35,444 nucleotides of DNA from Candidatus Poseidoniales archaeon (GCA_013911465.1 JACETE010000004.1:1-35444); one strand, 5' to 3'. Shown: positions 17,633 through 28,340, counted from the stretch's first letter. Made by a program: numbers and translations. Notes: generated by a model from the sequence alone, not told the origin.

Positions 17633-19701
17633 CAGTAATCACCTCCAAACAATGTGGTCTGCTTTGTATCACTCGTCGATGCAGCAGAGTCCGTTTGTGG
17701 GAGTTCGCCTTCAGGTTCTTCGTCTGAATTCTCTTCGCTTTCTTCCCCAGAATGTTCTTCGGGAGGGGGCGCATTGAGCGCTTCTTCTTGACGACGGATT
17801 TCTTCAAGCAATTTTTCATCCATCTTTGTCGCACCAATGACTTCTTGAGAACCACGATAGAACACATCGGTCTCGTTCCAATCACCCTTTTCCAATCCAT
17901 CAAGGCTGTATGTGATAATTGTTTGAGAACCAGGTTGGAGGGTTTCGAGTTTCCATGCCCAGACCCCCATCGCTTCTTTACGTCCTCCGAGCTCATTACC
18001 GATCATCGTCGCACCTTGGCGTTCTGGCCAGTTCACGAGCATGGTGTAGGATCGTGCTCGCGAGGTGTAGTTGTAGAGAATGATGTGAACATCGGTTTGC
18101 TTTGTTTCCTTGTTCCAATTGGTCGTCGTTTCTGCAATAACTGCAGACATAATTTTGGTAATCGAAGCAGCGAGATCTGGAACAGGTAGTTCAAGCAAAG
18201 AAGCAGATTTCTCGGCGATTGCAGGAATAATGTCGTTGATGAGTTCGAACTTTTCCTTCGTCTTCCCCATTTTCTTTTGCTTTTCAAGATGCTTTCGCAA
18301 ACCGCGACCCATTTCGAGCATTGCCTTACGCGCTTCTTCCATGACAGTTTCATTGTCAGAAAGCGCTTCTTTTGCTTCAGAGGTGAACTGGACGTTTGTG
18401 CTTGCAAGGTGAACTAGAATCGCAGCTGGGCCCTTCGGAACACCCCTTCCGCCCGCTTGGTCAAGCCCATATTGCCTCCAATCTACGCTTTCGATTGCCT
18501 TGGTGAGCAAACAGCCACCTTGCTGGTACATGAGCGGAACACGGTTCGCGAAACGAAGGATTTCCACGGGTTTGTCTGCAGCCATACCCTCGCCAAAAAT
18601 CAATCCAACCTCGACTTGGAACGGGTTTCCTTGAGATACGCTCGGGGCACGTGTCATCGTTGCAACGAACTTTGAATCAATTGTTTTCGAAAGTCCTTTC
18701 TTGATGAGTAATTCCTCAATTGGCGACAAACACGATGTTGGTGGATTGAGAAGTTTGACAGGCTTACCTTTGAGGGTACGTTCACCCTGAAATGCTTCCA
18801 ACAGAGAGCGAATTTGTTGAGCTGACAAAGATTTTGGCTTCAATTTCTCTTCAAGTTCAGCAACTTCACACAATTCCTTTGCTGCTCTTCCAGAAACACC
18901 AGAGAATGTACGTCGAAGGAAAGTTGTCATTCTTGATTCAGAAGATTCTCCACAAAGACGTTGCAGTTGACCCAATTCGATCCCATTCGGGTGAGGTTTG
19001 ATGGCTTCAACGCGTCCTGGTAAGCGCTCGGTAACACGTTGCCAATGATGTTTTTCACCATCAGGATCGATGAAAAGAATATCTGCATGGGGATTGACAA
19101 TACTCGTCATTCTGAGGTATTGCCAGACGGATTGACGACCTCGCTGATATTTCGCCTTCATGGTCGTCTTGATCTTCAAACCGTGGACCTTTTCTCCCCA
19201 ATCGACTCGATCTTGATTGGACTTTATCGCTTTGTTCTTCCTTGTATCCAAGCCGATGTCAACGGAAACAGCCGTTGCTTCTTTGGCGATCTTCGATTCA
19301 ACATGAGTGGGATCTCCAGTCGTTAGCTGGGAATACATGACCACACCAGTGATTCCAATTCCTTGTTGGCCACGAGATTGACGAATTGCATGGAAACGAG
19401 AACCGAACAGAAGTTGTCCGAACACTTTCTCGATGCTTGCGCGAGGGATTCCTGGCCCGTTATCTTCAACTTCCATTTGTAGAATGTCTTTCTTGTTGTC
19501 CAATTTTGTGATCTTGACAACAATATCTGGTAAAATTCGAGCCTCTTCACACGCGTCTAAAGCATTGTCAACCGCTTCTTTGACTGCTGTAATGAGGGCT
19601 CGGTTTAGGGTGTCAAACCCAAGAAAATGTTTGTTCTTTTCAAAAAATTCCGAAATTGCGACTTGTTTTTGGTTTGCCGCCATTTTTTCTGCAATGCTCA
19701 T
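17632..19701 (-). CDS. top6B: DNA topoisomerase VI subunit B
   Basis: GHKL ATPase motifs AVKEAVDNALDACEE, VEDNGPGIP, QLLFGSRFHAIRQSRGQQGIGITG; C-terminal acidic tail. Confidence 0.95.
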   Translation of the reverse strand: MSIAEKMAANQKQVAISEFFEKNKHFLGFDTLNRALITAVKEAVDNALDACEEARILPDIVVKITKLDNKKDILQMEVEDNGPGIPRASIEKVFGQLLFGSRFHAIRQSRGQQGIGITGVVMYSQLTTGDPTHVESKIAKEATAVSVDIGLDTRKNKAIKSNQDRVDWGEKVHGLKIKTTMKAKYQRGRQSVWQYLRMTSIVNPHADILFIDPDGEKHHWQRVTERLPGRVEAIKPHPNGIELGQLQRLCGESSESRMTTFLRRTFSGVSGRAAKELCEVAELEEKLKPKSLSAQQIRSLLEAFQGERTLKGKPVKLLNPPTSCLSPIEELLIKKGLSKTIDSKFVATMTRAPSVSQGNPFQVEVGLIFGEGMAADKPVEILRFANRVPLMYQQGGCLLTKAIESVDWRQYGLDQAGGRGVPKGPAAILVHLASTNVQFTSEAKEALSDNETVMEEARKAMLEMGRGLRKHLEKQKKMGKTKEKFELINDIIPAIAEKSASLLELPVPDLAASITKIMSAVIAETTTNWNKETKQTDVHIILYNYTSRARSYTMLVNWPERQGATMIGNELGGRKEAMGVWAWKLETLQPGSQTIITYSLDGLEKGDWNETDVFYRGSQEVIGATKMDEKLLEEIRRQEEALNAPPPEEHSGEESEENSDEEPEGELPQTDSAASTSDTKQTTLFGGDY

Positions 19702-19848
19702 CGTAATACATCCACCCCAGGTCCTCCTCCGTCATTGACTTCGGGCCAGCAGGTAACAGCAGTCGATTGGCGAGGCTACTTGATATTTCGGCCGCATCTT
19801 GCAATAAATGATTCAATTCTCGGCAAAAACGCCCATGCGTTTCTGAAA

Positions 19849-21840
19849 TCAATTTCCAATTGCTTCAACTTTCCATGAACGAATGATTCCAGAAAAAGCA
19901 CTCATTGCCACAGTTAATGGGCTTGCGAGGTAGAGCTTCCCTGGGCCTGAACGGCCTTGGAAATTTCTGTTGATGGCAGACACGGTGACTTGATCTGGCG
20001 TCATGGATACTCCGGGACCTGCTCCGATACAAGCACCACATCCAGGATCAATGAGCTTCACGCCGACATCGAGGAACAATTGATGCCATCCTTTCGAAAC
20101 AGCCATGTCCTTGACGATTCCTGAGCCGTATTGGATGTAGAAATCAACACCTTCTTTCACAGAAAGGCCCTGTTCTTTTGCTGCCTGACAGACTTGAGCA
20201 TAGTAGGCAATATCATCGATTTTACCTGCAGTACAAGAGCCGCCATATGCAATGTCGATTTGAACATCCCCAATATCCTCAATGTATGCTCCGTTTGTAG
20301 GGTCGCTTGGAATGCCTTCGTCTGGATTGCCTGGGTGTGCAACCATGGGTCGAATCGATGAAAGATCGATGTGGTGCACACCACCATCGTAGTTGGCGCC
20401 TTCGTCAGGTGCTATCGCCCGATATCGTTGTTCTTCCATATTGAGATGAGGCATTTGTGCTTCCATCCAATCAAAGAGGATGTCATCCGCTTCGCAGATT
20501 CCAGTTCGAGCAGAACATTCGGTAGCCATGTTGCACAACGTTGCCCGCTCATCAGCAGACAATGACTTCAATCCTGGCCCTCCGAATTCCATCGAACGAT
20601 TGAGTGTGAGTTCCTTGCGCGCATGGTCGGCGAGGATGTGAAGAATCACGTCCTTGGCAGTACATCCATCGGATAACACTCCTGAGAGTTCAAACCGAAT
20701 CGATTCTGGAACCTTCACGAATGTGAATCCGGCAGATACAAGATTCGCGTATTCAGTTGCTCCGACACCCCATGTCAGTGCGTTCGATGCACCTCCCATG
20801 CATGTATGAGAATCAGTTGCTTGGATAAAGTCCGACACTTCAATGAATTCTTCTCGAGCAACTTGGTGACAGATTCCTGGAGACACGCCGTCAACTGCAG
20901 AGTAGTCACGAACACCGGTGTGTGCTTGGAACTCCTTCTGCAAAGACCTGAGCGTCTCTACCTTGTGCATAAATGGGACGAATTTTGGATTGTGGTGTGC
21001 GTAGAGCAAATGGTCCTCAAACACGCCAAACTTTTGCGGATTGGTAAGTTGGTATGATTCTCCGTACGTTTCTTGGAGGAAGGTATGAACCTGAGCGGTG
21101 GTGAACTCGTGAGAATATCCTCCTTGGACTTGAGCGATTACAGGATCATCAGGTTTCACACAAACGCCTTTCGGCTGACCGACGAGATTTCGAGCAATGA
21201 TTTTCTCAGCCATCGTCATTGGCCGCGGGGCCATGGAAAGTTCAGGCAGTGAAATTTCCCCGTTTTTGAGACGCTTTGAGAATTCAAACAAACCTCCAGA
21301 TTCGAGAATGAGAGCTGTCACTTCATCATACTGTGAAGTGAATTCTTCAAGCGATAAAGATTCACCATTTTGCAGACGCTTGAGCATTTCATGATTGCCC
21401 ATGAGTTGACCAAGGTTGATGTTGTTTCGTTCATGAATAGGGGCAAACGATGCTGCGATAACGATACGAATTCCGGCCCATCGCTCACACTGTGCTGCAG
21501 TTTCCCGACTGGAACCGGTTCCTTTCCGTTGACCCGAAACAATCACCTCAAAGTCGCCGTTGATGAGTGCATTTTCATTGAATACACGGATTCCATTCTG
21601 CATAAGGCCAGCATATGCATTTTTTGCAATCATCGCTGGCTCATGATCGAAACAGACCCAAGCAGGTGTCATGACATCAGTATTGATGTCATCGAGCAAA
21701 TCCTCAATTCGCAAATCTTCCATTTGCAAATCGAGGCCTTCATACAATTGTTGGCGAATCAAATCAAGGTCTTTCGTCAGGAACAATACGCGTTTTCCTG
21801 GCGTAAGCGAAATCGAATCCGGCATACCCTGCATCCTCAT
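19849..21840 (-). CDS. Aconitase-superfamily hydratase with small (swivel) domain fused N-terminal to the catalytic domains
   Basis: N-terminal DFEVIVSGQRKGTGSSRETAAQCERWAGIRIVIAASFAPIHERNNINLG is LeuD/swivel-like; downstream HHNPKFV, ATDSHTCMGGASNALTWGVGATEYA, YGGSCTAGKIDDI, DPGCGACIGAGPGV are Fe-S hydratase motifs. Several candidate starts (21840/21834/21825). Confidence 0.85.
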   Translation of the reverse strand: MRMQGMPDSISLTPGKRVLFLTKDLDLIRQQLYEGLDLQMEDLRIEDLLDDINTDVMTPAWVCFDHEPAMIAKNAYAGLMQNGIRVFNENALINGDFEVIVSGQRKGTGSSRETAAQCERWAGIRIVIAASFAPIHERNNINLGQLMGNHEMLKRLQNGESLSLEEFTSQYDEVTALILESGGLFEFSKRLKNGEISLPELSMAPRPMTMAEKIIARNLVGQPKGVCVKPDDPVIAQVQGGYSHEFTTAQVHTFLQETYGESYQLTNPQKFGVFEDHLLYAHHNPKFVPFMHKVETLRSLQKEFQAHTGVRDYSAVDGVSPGICHQVAREEFIEVSDFIQATDSHTCMGGASNALTWGVGATEYANLVSAGFTFVKVPESIRFELSGVLSDGCTAKDVILHILADHARKELTLNRSMEFGGPGLKSLSADERATLCNMATECSARTGICEADDILFDWMEAQMPHLNMEEQRYRAIAPDEGANYDGGVHHIDLSSIRPMVAHPGNPDEGIPSDPTNGAYIEDIGDVQIDIAYGGSCTAGKIDDIAYYAQVCQAAKEQGLSVKEGVDFYIQYGSGIVKDMAVSKGWHQLFLDVGVKLIDPGCGACIGAGPGVSMTPDQVTVSAINRNFQGRSGPGKLYLASPLTVAMSAFSGIIRSWKVEAIGN

Positions 21841-21924
21841 CCCCAACCTTCTCAGAAGCCATTGATGTTTAACCAATTCGCTGCTTACGCCTCAAGATTG
21901 GGTCTTGAATATCAAGGGATAAGG

Positions 21925-21980
21925 TTTAAAAACACCATGCCAATCGTTGATATATCTATTTCTCAATATTCATGAGGTGA
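21925..21980 (+). promoter_or_regulatory. Putative TATA (TTTAAAAA, 21925-21932) and Shine-Dalgarno (GAGGTGA, 21974-21980) for the TFB gene
   Basis: TATA-like box ~55 nt upstream of ATG 21987; strong SD-like GAGGTGA with ~6 nt spacing. Confidence 0.5.
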
Positions 21981-21986
21981 GATGTT

Positions 21987-22913
21987 ATGGATGATCAGCA
22001 AGTTGAAGATATTGTAAAGTGCCCAGAATGTGGCGGACGTGGCCTAACGAGAGACGAAACCCGTGGAGAAGTCACCTGTGACGACTGTGGGCTTGTCTTG
22101 GAAGACAATGTTATCGATCAAGGTGCAGAATGGCGTGTTTTCTCTCCCGAACAAGGAGACCAACGAGCACGAACAGGTGCGCCAATGACCGTTATGCTTC
22201 ACGACAAAGGTTTGTCAACCGATATCGATTGGCAAAACAAGGATTACTCAGGAAAGACAATCAATTCTCGCTATCGCTCTCAATTTTACCGAATGAGAAA
22301 GTGGCAAAAGAGAAGTCGAGTGAGCAACGCAACCGAGCGAAACCTCGCTATGGCTCTTGCTGAACTTGACCGAATGGCAAGCCGTCTCGAACTTCCAAAG
22401 ACTGTTCGCGAAGCAGCCGCTGTCAATTACAAGAAAGCGGTCGACAAGCGACTTATTCGTGGCCGTTCAATCGAAGGTGTAGCAGCTGCATCCTTGTATG
22501 CTGCTTGCCGACAATGTGGTGTCCCTCGTACACTCGATGAAATCGGACAAGCATCACGAACCGGACGAAAAGAAATCGGCCGAACATACCGCTTTATGGT
22601 ACGTGAATTGAAGATGAAGATCATGCCTACCGGCCCAGAAGATTACATTTCACGATTCTGTTCTGGACTCGGATTGGATTCTGAAGTCGAAGCAAAGGCA
22701 TACGAACTGATCAAGGCCGCTCAAGAGAAGGAATTGACCAGCGGACGTGGTCCAACAGGAATTGCTGCATCGATTATCTACATCGCTTCCGTACTTTGTG
22801 GCAAGCGACGAACTCAGCGTGAAGTCGCTGAAGTTGCAGGTGTTACTGAAGTCACAATTCGAAATCGATACAAGGAATTGATTCAGAACCTCAACATCGA
22901 ATTGGATATTTGA
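21987..22913 (+). CDS. tfb: Transcription initiation factor IIB (TFB)
   Basis: Zn ribbon [39 protein letters not shown] and two cyclin-like repeats ([36 protein letters not shown]). Confidence 0.97.
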   Translation: MDDQQVEDIVKCPECGGRGLTRDETRGEVTCDDCGLVLEDNVIDQGAEWRVFSPEQGDQRARTGAPMTVMLHDKGLSTDIDWQNKDYSGKTINSRYRSQFYRMRKWQKRSRVSNATERNLAMALAELDRMASRLELPKTVREAAAVNYKKAVDKRLIRGRSIEGVAAASLYAACRQCGVPRTLDEIGQASRTGRKEIGRTYRFMVRELKMKIMPTGPEDYISRFCSGLGLDSEVEAKAYELIKAAQEKELTSGRGPTGIAASIIYIASVLCGKRRTQREVAEVAGVTEVTIRNRYKELIQNLNIELDI

Positions 22914-22929
22914 GAAAAGAGGGTTCTTC

Positions 22930-24408
22930 ATGAGTAAGAGCCGTGATGCAATTGCGAAAGCAACGTTCGAGGTTGTTGCAACCCAACTGGTGCACGCTTT
23001 GGAAGAAGGCACCAAGGTTTGGCCACTGCCTGCGCCCCCAATGACGGATCCAGACTTTCCTCCTCGAAGCCCAGAACGAGATCAGGATTTGATTTCTCAA
23101 GGCCTGTCCATGCTTCATGCAGACGTTGGGATGTTCGATCGTCACTTGTCGACAATTGTTGATTTGATTGTCCCTCATCGAATGAATCTCAGTGATGACC
23201 CATTCGAAGTCCACCAAAAGTGGCTTGCTCGACGAACCAACGATGTTGCTCAACGAATGCTGTTTTGCATTGCTACGGATTGGCTCGCTCAAGCCTTCGA
23301 TCCAAGTGCTCCGAATACTGACCGGTGGTGGCTGGCTGTCGCTCTAATCAACGGATTAGCATCAACGCCTTACGGGCAACCTGTCCATCAAGGGTATCAC
23401 CTCGTTGAATCAATCGCCTTAGCAGAACGGCCAGGGACGTGGCATACTCAACCTGAGGACGGACCTCAAAACATGGGCTGGAATCCAAATGCAGTTGTTC
23501 CAAGAACAACCTCAGTGATTGCTCATGATGCCGGAGTTGCCGCCGCAACTTGGTTACTGAACTGTCTTGAAAACGATGAACTCGACCGCAGATTACTGTT
23601 AATGGAATGGGTCAAACTCCTTCTCGAACGACCAGCACTTATCGAGCCTCTCGGTTTGGTTGATATCTTAATTCGACGTTCGGAAGATGAACATGAAGAG
23701 GTTGCATCGAAGGTCATTCTCTGCCTTGCTCGCCTCTTAGAGTACGATCAGTCCCAAGGTCTCAGTGTCGCACAACGATTGCATCAGCGAAAGGAATTGC
23801 TTCTTCGCAGGGGGATGGCAGATGTTCTTACCCGTATTTTCCGCCGAACAGGTTGGGAGGCAGTACCTTATCTGGATGCAATGCTCATGGATGACGATGA
23901 AAGCGTTCTTGCAGCAGCTTCCGCTACGGTTGGGGATTTGAAATTCCTCGATGAGGATGTATGGGCCGACCGTCTCGCATCCTTGCTCGACCACGATGTG
24001 GCTATTGTCCGGCGTAACGTTGTTCTGAGCCTGCGAGATTATGTCGAAACGTATCCTGACGATACACGCGAAATTATCCCTACACTTTGGAACGACGGTG
24101 ATGAAGTGGTTCAAATCCGTCTTCGAGAACTTTTGATGAGAATGGATGAGATACATCCTGATCGCTTTTCCAAGCATCTACCGTTGCTGAAACCCGAACG
24201 TCTTGAGGCATTATGGATGACCATGGATGCTCGTCGAGAAGGCCGTAGTCAAGCATGGAAAAACTGGCTATCGGACAGTGGCCCATTGCCTGAACCAATA
24301 GCTCCAATTCAAGAAGTGCACCAGAGCTCAGGAGAAGCACCCGATGAATTACCGAATCTCGATGATGCTCTCGACATGTTGGACGATACGCTTGGTTTCA
24401 TCGATTGA
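22930..24408 (+). CDS. HEAT-repeat-like protein of unknown function
   Basis: 492 aa; C-terminal half has alpha-helical repeat texture (VPYLDAMLMDDDESVLAAASATVGDLKF; LASLLDHDVAIVRRNVVLSLRDYVE). Confidence 0.6.
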   Translation: MSKSRDAIAKATFEVVATQLVHALEEGTKVWPLPAPPMTDPDFPPRSPERDQDLISQGLSMLHADVGMFDRHLSTIVDLIVPHRMNLSDDPFEVHQKWLARRTNDVAQRMLFCIATDWLAQAFDPSAPNTDRWWLAVALINGLASTPYGQPVHQGYHLVESIALAERPGTWHTQPEDGPQNMGWNPNAVVPRTTSVIAHDAGVAAATWLLNCLENDELDRRLLLMEWVKLLLERPALIEPLGLVDILIRRSEDEHEEVASKVILCLARLLEYDQSQGLSVAQRLHQRKELLLRRGMADVLTRIFRRTGWEAVPYLDAMLMDDDESVLAAASATVGDLKFLDEDVWADRLASLLDHDVAIVRRNVVLSLRDYVETYPDDTREIIPTLWNDGDEVVQIRLRELLMRMDEIHPDRFSKHLPLLKPERLEALWMTMDARREGRSQAWKNWLSDSGPLPEPIAPIQEVHQSSGEAPDELPNLDDALDMLDDTLGFID

Positions 24409-24463
24409 ATTGTATTGACAACAATACGACATACTGATAACCAGTGCAAGGTAGTGCATTGCA

Positions 24464-26470
24464 ATGAGAGGTAGAGCCGTATTCATGTTTCTTCTTTTCG
24501 TGATGGTGTTCCCAATTCAGTCCGTAGTTGCAGATGAGAACGATTCAACATTGCAGGCACGAGAAACTCAAGCAGAGTTCCTTCCTGACATTGAAAGTAC
24601 AATGTTGCAATGGAGGAACATAGAAACATCAGATGGATTGTTACTTGACCAACTCAAGATGGCAACTTACGAAGTCCATCGAAAGGAAAACGGTCGCTTC
24701 TTTTCAAATTCCATTACTCCAGAGACATTGATTGCACAAGACATACCTGCATGCTACATGAATGACTGGAATGAGGTTTGTTCTGGAAAAGCGCATTCGA
24801 TCATGTATGAACCCAGCCCTGGAACTCAAACCAATGTTTACTACGCAATTGTGACCGTGTTACGAGACGGAACACGGACAGAAGATGTGAACATTGGATT
24901 CTCTCAAACACCAGATGGGCACATAGAAATCGTTGCACCTTCAATAGCTCCGGAGGAATTTACTGCATCTTATGATGTAACAAATCAAACAACCCACTTT
25001 TCATGGCGTCCTTCTTGTCCACAATCAGGGCTATCTCATGCCCTCTACGAGCACAGCGCCCCTGCATCAAAATCAACATGGGATTCCATGGACAAAATGC
25101 TCGTAACCAACTTCATTCCAAGTGATGCATCAGAGTTTTCGGTCGAATGGGCGAATGAGTCGGTTGATCGCTCAGTGTATTACTCACTGACGTGTTTTTA
25201 CCCTCCATATTGTGACGATGAAGGATGTTATCCTGCTCGTGAAGATACACGCTTCCATAGCGGAAATACGCTCCAAAACCCCATCGTTGAAGATAACCAA
25301 GCTCCACGGTTTGCCGGTTCCCTTTCCGCTCAATACAATTCTAACGAATCTCAAACCGTTTTACAATGGAGCCAAGTTCTGCAAAACGATATAGCAAAAG
25401 TCAGAATTTACCATGCACCGAAAGAAATCGTTTCCGTCGAGCAAGGAGGCGTCCAAGTACTCGCGGAATTGGATTCCAACAGCATTGAATTCATCCATCA
25501 TCTTCCAGCGGACTGGATGCTAACATCGTACTATGCAATCGGTTTGGTCGACAATCAAGGGAACATCCAAATCGATGAATTCGACGTTTCTGGAAAGGTA
25601 GGACCGATCGTGGAACGTAATATTCCTGTTTCAATTACATCTCTCAGCGTTGAACAACAGAATTCAACCCTCCTCTTCGAGTGGGAACTTCGTTCCGAAT
25701 TCATGAGTGGAGATGCAGTGTTGTGGACCTCTCAGTCTCCAAACCCAGACATGTCGCCTGCATGGGAAGAAGTTACACGACTAAATCCAACAACACTTGA
25801 GCATCATCTCAACCTTGAATCGATGCAAGAGGCTTGGTATGCGTTGACTCTTGATGGTACCTGGGGTTCTTCTCCTAGCATACACACTGACGACCGAATC
25901 TACCTTGGAATGAATGCTGTCTTGTTTACACCAATCATCGAACAGGAAATTGAGGATCTCAATGATGAGACATCGCCGATACCCATTGATCTTCCAGAAT
26001 TTTCCCTTTCGTTCGATGTGGGAAATCAAACCCTCAAAAACGGCGACTGGGTGACCTTTGAATCTCAAACTAACCAAACCTACACGCTTCTGTTTACTCA
26101 CTCTCAAGTGAATTCGAGCATTCGATGGACCGATGTACTCACATCAAATCCATTTTGGAGAGCCGCTACAACCGTAGAGAATGGTTTCTCAATCAGCATC
26201 GAAGAGCCAATCAATCTTATCCACATTGAATCAACCGATGCCAACGGTGATATTTCCATCGTTCGAGTAGGCATTGATTGGCCAGATGAACAAGAAGTTG
26301 AGCCAGAGCAAAGTAACGATACAGAGTTGATTGAACAGAACGATTCTTCTGAGGAAGAATCCGTCTCCATGCCACTTCTTCTTGTGATCGGTATCATTGG
26401 CGCTTACATTCTGATTATCCTTTCAATCAAACCGAAGGATGAACTCGGTTTGTACGGCGAAGAAGAATGA
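24464..26470 (+). CDS. Secreted surface protein with fibronectin/Ig-like repeats and C-terminal TM anchor
   Basis: Signal peptide MFLLFVMVFPIQSVVA; repeats with .. FSWRPS/LQWSQV/FEWEL strands; C-terminal MPLLLVIGIIGAYILIILSIKPKDE. Confidence 0.7.
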   Translation: MRGRAVFMFLLFVMVFPIQSVVADENDSTLQARETQAEFLPDIESTMLQWRNIETSDGLLLDQLKMATYEVHRKENGRFFSNSITPETLIAQDIPACYMNDWNEVCSGKAHSIMYEPSPGTQTNVYYAIVTVLRDGTRTEDVNIGFSQTPDGHIEIVAPSIAPEEFTASYDVTNQTTHFSWRPSCPQSGLSHALYEHSAPASKSTWDSMDKMLVTNFIPSDASEFSVEWANESVDRSVYYSLTCFYPPYCDDEGCYPAREDTRFHSGNTLQNPIVEDNQAPRFAGSLSAQYNSNESQTVLQWSQVLQNDIAKVRIYHAPKEIVSVEQGGVQVLAELDSNSIEFIHHLPADWMLTSYYAIGLVDNQGNIQIDEFDVSGKVGPIVERNIPVSITSLSVEQQNSTLLFEWELRSEFMSGDAVLWTSQSPNPDMSPAWEEVTRLNPTTLEHHLNLESMQEAWYALTLDGTWGSSPSIHTDDRIYLGMNAVLFTPIIEQEIEDLNDETSPIPIDLPEFSLSFDVGNQTLKNGDWVTFESQTNQTYTLLFTHSQVNSSIRWTDVLTSNPFWRAATTVENGFSISIEEPINLIHIESTDANGDISIVRVGIDWPDEQEVEPEQSNDTELIEQNDSSEEESVSMPLLLVIGIIGAYILIILSIKPKDELGLYGEEE

Positions 26471-26471
26471 T

Positions 26472-26882
26472 TCACTCTTCTTCTTTGAGGGGCCCATCCG
26501 TGACCAAATAAGCATACAGCCCGGTATATGTGACAAGCAAACCAATGAGCAACAACAAGATTCCTGAAGGCTCTGGCAATGTGTCCCTTGCTGAGGTCTT
26601 TCCAGAGACCCATGACAAGCCAATGAATCCGAGCCCTACTCCAACGACAATCTTCCAGGTAAATTGGGGGTTCTTCCATCGCTCAATCGAAGGAACGACT
26701 CCGAACACATCGAACGTGTGTTCATACCAACTGAGGTAGATCAAGGCCAGTCCAAGTAAGCCACTCATCCCTCTCGAGAAGGATGCATCGAGCCATGGCC
26801 CAGCTGGAAGGAATTCGAAGAATGCGAGTGACAAAAACACAAGGCCGCTGGCAAAAAGAATACCCTTTCGCTTCGACTCCAT
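26472..26882 (-). CDS. Multi-TM membrane protein, unknown function
   Basis: Four hydrophobic segments starting from MESKRKGILFASGLVFLSLAFFEFLPAGP. Confidence 0.6.
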   Translation of the reverse strand: MESKRKGILFASGLVFLSLAFFEFLPAGPWLDASFSRGMSGLLGLALIYLSWYEHTFDVFGVVPSIERWKNPQFTWKIVVGVGLGFIGLSWVSGKTSARDTLPEPSGILLLLIGLLVTYTGLYAYLVTDGPLKEEE

Positions 26883-26934
26883 TGACCTCTCGAGAAGGTA
26901 CACGCTTGATAGCCTGTCGCTTACGAGCAACCTC

Positions 26935-27795
26935 ATGGGCACGGTTCATGATGCTGTTATCGTCGCTGCTGGATTGGGCACCAGGATGTTACCAACAAGC
27001 GCTTACATTCCAAAGGAACTCTTACCCCTCGTCGATGTACCAGTTCTGCATCATCTCATCTTTGAAGCACGGGAAGCAGGATGTTCTCGTATCCACATCA
27101 TTACATCTCCAAACAAAGATTTCACATCGCTAGAAGAAGATCTTAACCAGATGTATCCAATGTATTCGAAAGGAAAAAATCACCTCAATCCACTTGATGG
27201 AGTTGAAGTATTCTTCCATACACAATACGAACAGAAAGGACTTGGTCATGCAATTATGATGGCAAAAGACAAGATTCAAGGCCCATTTCTCGTCCTTCTT
27301 GGTGACAACATCCTTACAACAAACCACTCTGCTTTGACTGAATTCAAACCATCGACGGTTTCGAAAGAGCTCGTCGAAAGGTACAACGCTACGCAACAAC
27401 CGTGCGCTTCGGTTTACGATGTGGGTATTGACCGTGTCAGCAATTATGGAATTGTCTCTATGCAGGATGGAAGCATTACGTCACTTGTTGAAAAGCCGAC
27501 TTCAGCTGATGCACCATCCACATTTGCCTTGTGTGGCCGCTATCTCTATGCTGCAGATACGTTTGACCTTCTCGAACAATATTCTGTTGAAGAATATGGT
27601 GAGTTGCAATCAATTGAATTGTTACGACATTGGATGCGTCAAGGAGAATTAGGCGCTCATCTTCTTGATGCTTCAGTCGCATGGTACGATTCTGGGCTTC
27701 CCCTTGAATGGCTGAAATCACAAATTGATCATGCTCTTCGTCGCCCTGAATACGCTCAACAACTTCGGCAGTGGTTGGACGAACGCATGGATTAA
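26935..27795 (+). CDS. galU: UTP-glucose-1-phosphate uridylyltransferase-type nucleotidyltransferase
   Basis: AVIVAAGLGTRMLPTSAYIPKELLPLVDVPVLHHLIFEAREAG, GLGHAIMMAK, LLGDNIL: GalU signature. Confidence 0.88.
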   Translation: MGTVHDAVIVAAGLGTRMLPTSAYIPKELLPLVDVPVLHHLIFEAREAGCSRIHIITSPNKDFTSLEEDLNQMYPMYSKGKNHLNPLDGVEVFFHTQYEQKGLGHAIMMAKDKIQGPFLVLLGDNILTTNHSALTEFKPSTVSKELVERYNATQQPCASVYDVGIDRVSNYGIVSMQDGSITSLVEKPTSADAPSTFALCGRYLYAADTFDLLEQYSVEEYGELQSIELLRHWMRQGELGAHLLDASVAWYDSGLPLEWLKSQIDHALRRPEYAQQLRQWLDERMD

Positions 27796-28340
27796 TCCTG
27801 TCCAGGTTTCCAGAATGTGAGCGGTAGCGGTCGTTCACGTCGCATTGCACGTTTTGCTAAGTGGTCTGCCCGCTCATTCCATCGATGACCACGATGTGCT
27901 CGAACATGGTCCCAACTCAACTCTCGCTGGGAACCCACTTCATCCCAAACCGATTGAACACGGGCTGCGAGCTCTCGATTGGCTTTAGCACGCCATGCTC
28001 CGGTTGCAATGTTTCCTGCATACTGACTATCAAGACGGATTCTAACAGGGTCATCCTGTTCTTCGGTTAACAACCAACGAAGCGCAGAAAAAAGGCCGGA
28101 GAGTTCAGCAGTATTGTTCGAGCCAACTTCTGCCCCAATGAAATCATCATCGTCAGGAGATGTGGAAACTGGGCCAGAAAATTCTGTGATAATTTCACCA
28201 CTACCCCGGCCAAGACCTGAATCCCCTAAGACGACGACTACACCCCAACCTGCAGCGGTTGAAGCATCCACGTTTTGATTTCCATCACAGGAACCATCGA
28301 CGTACAATGTAAGTCTGGTTGGTTCCGTCAATCTCTTCAC
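27792..28340 (-). CDS. rnhA: Ribonuclease HI-like protein
   Basis: LYVDGSCDGNQ, NNTAELSGLFSALRWL, IRLDSQYAGNIATGAW, WDHVRAHRGHRWNERADHLAKRA: RNase H DEDD residues and WxxVxxHxGxxxNExAD. Confidence 0.88.
   Translation of the reverse strand: MKRLTEPTRLTLYVDGSCDGNQNVDASTAAGWGVVVVLGDSGLGRGSGEIITEFSGPVSTSPDDDDFIGAEVGSNNTAELSGLFSALRWLLTEEQDDPVRIRLDSQYAGNIATGAWRAKANRELAARVQSVWDEVGSQRELSWDHVRAHRGHRWNERADHLAKRAMRRERPLPLTFWKPGQD

Noticed and set aside
17752-19738. Several plus-strand ORFs opposite top6B
   Set aside because: Antisense shadows of a strongly conserved gene.
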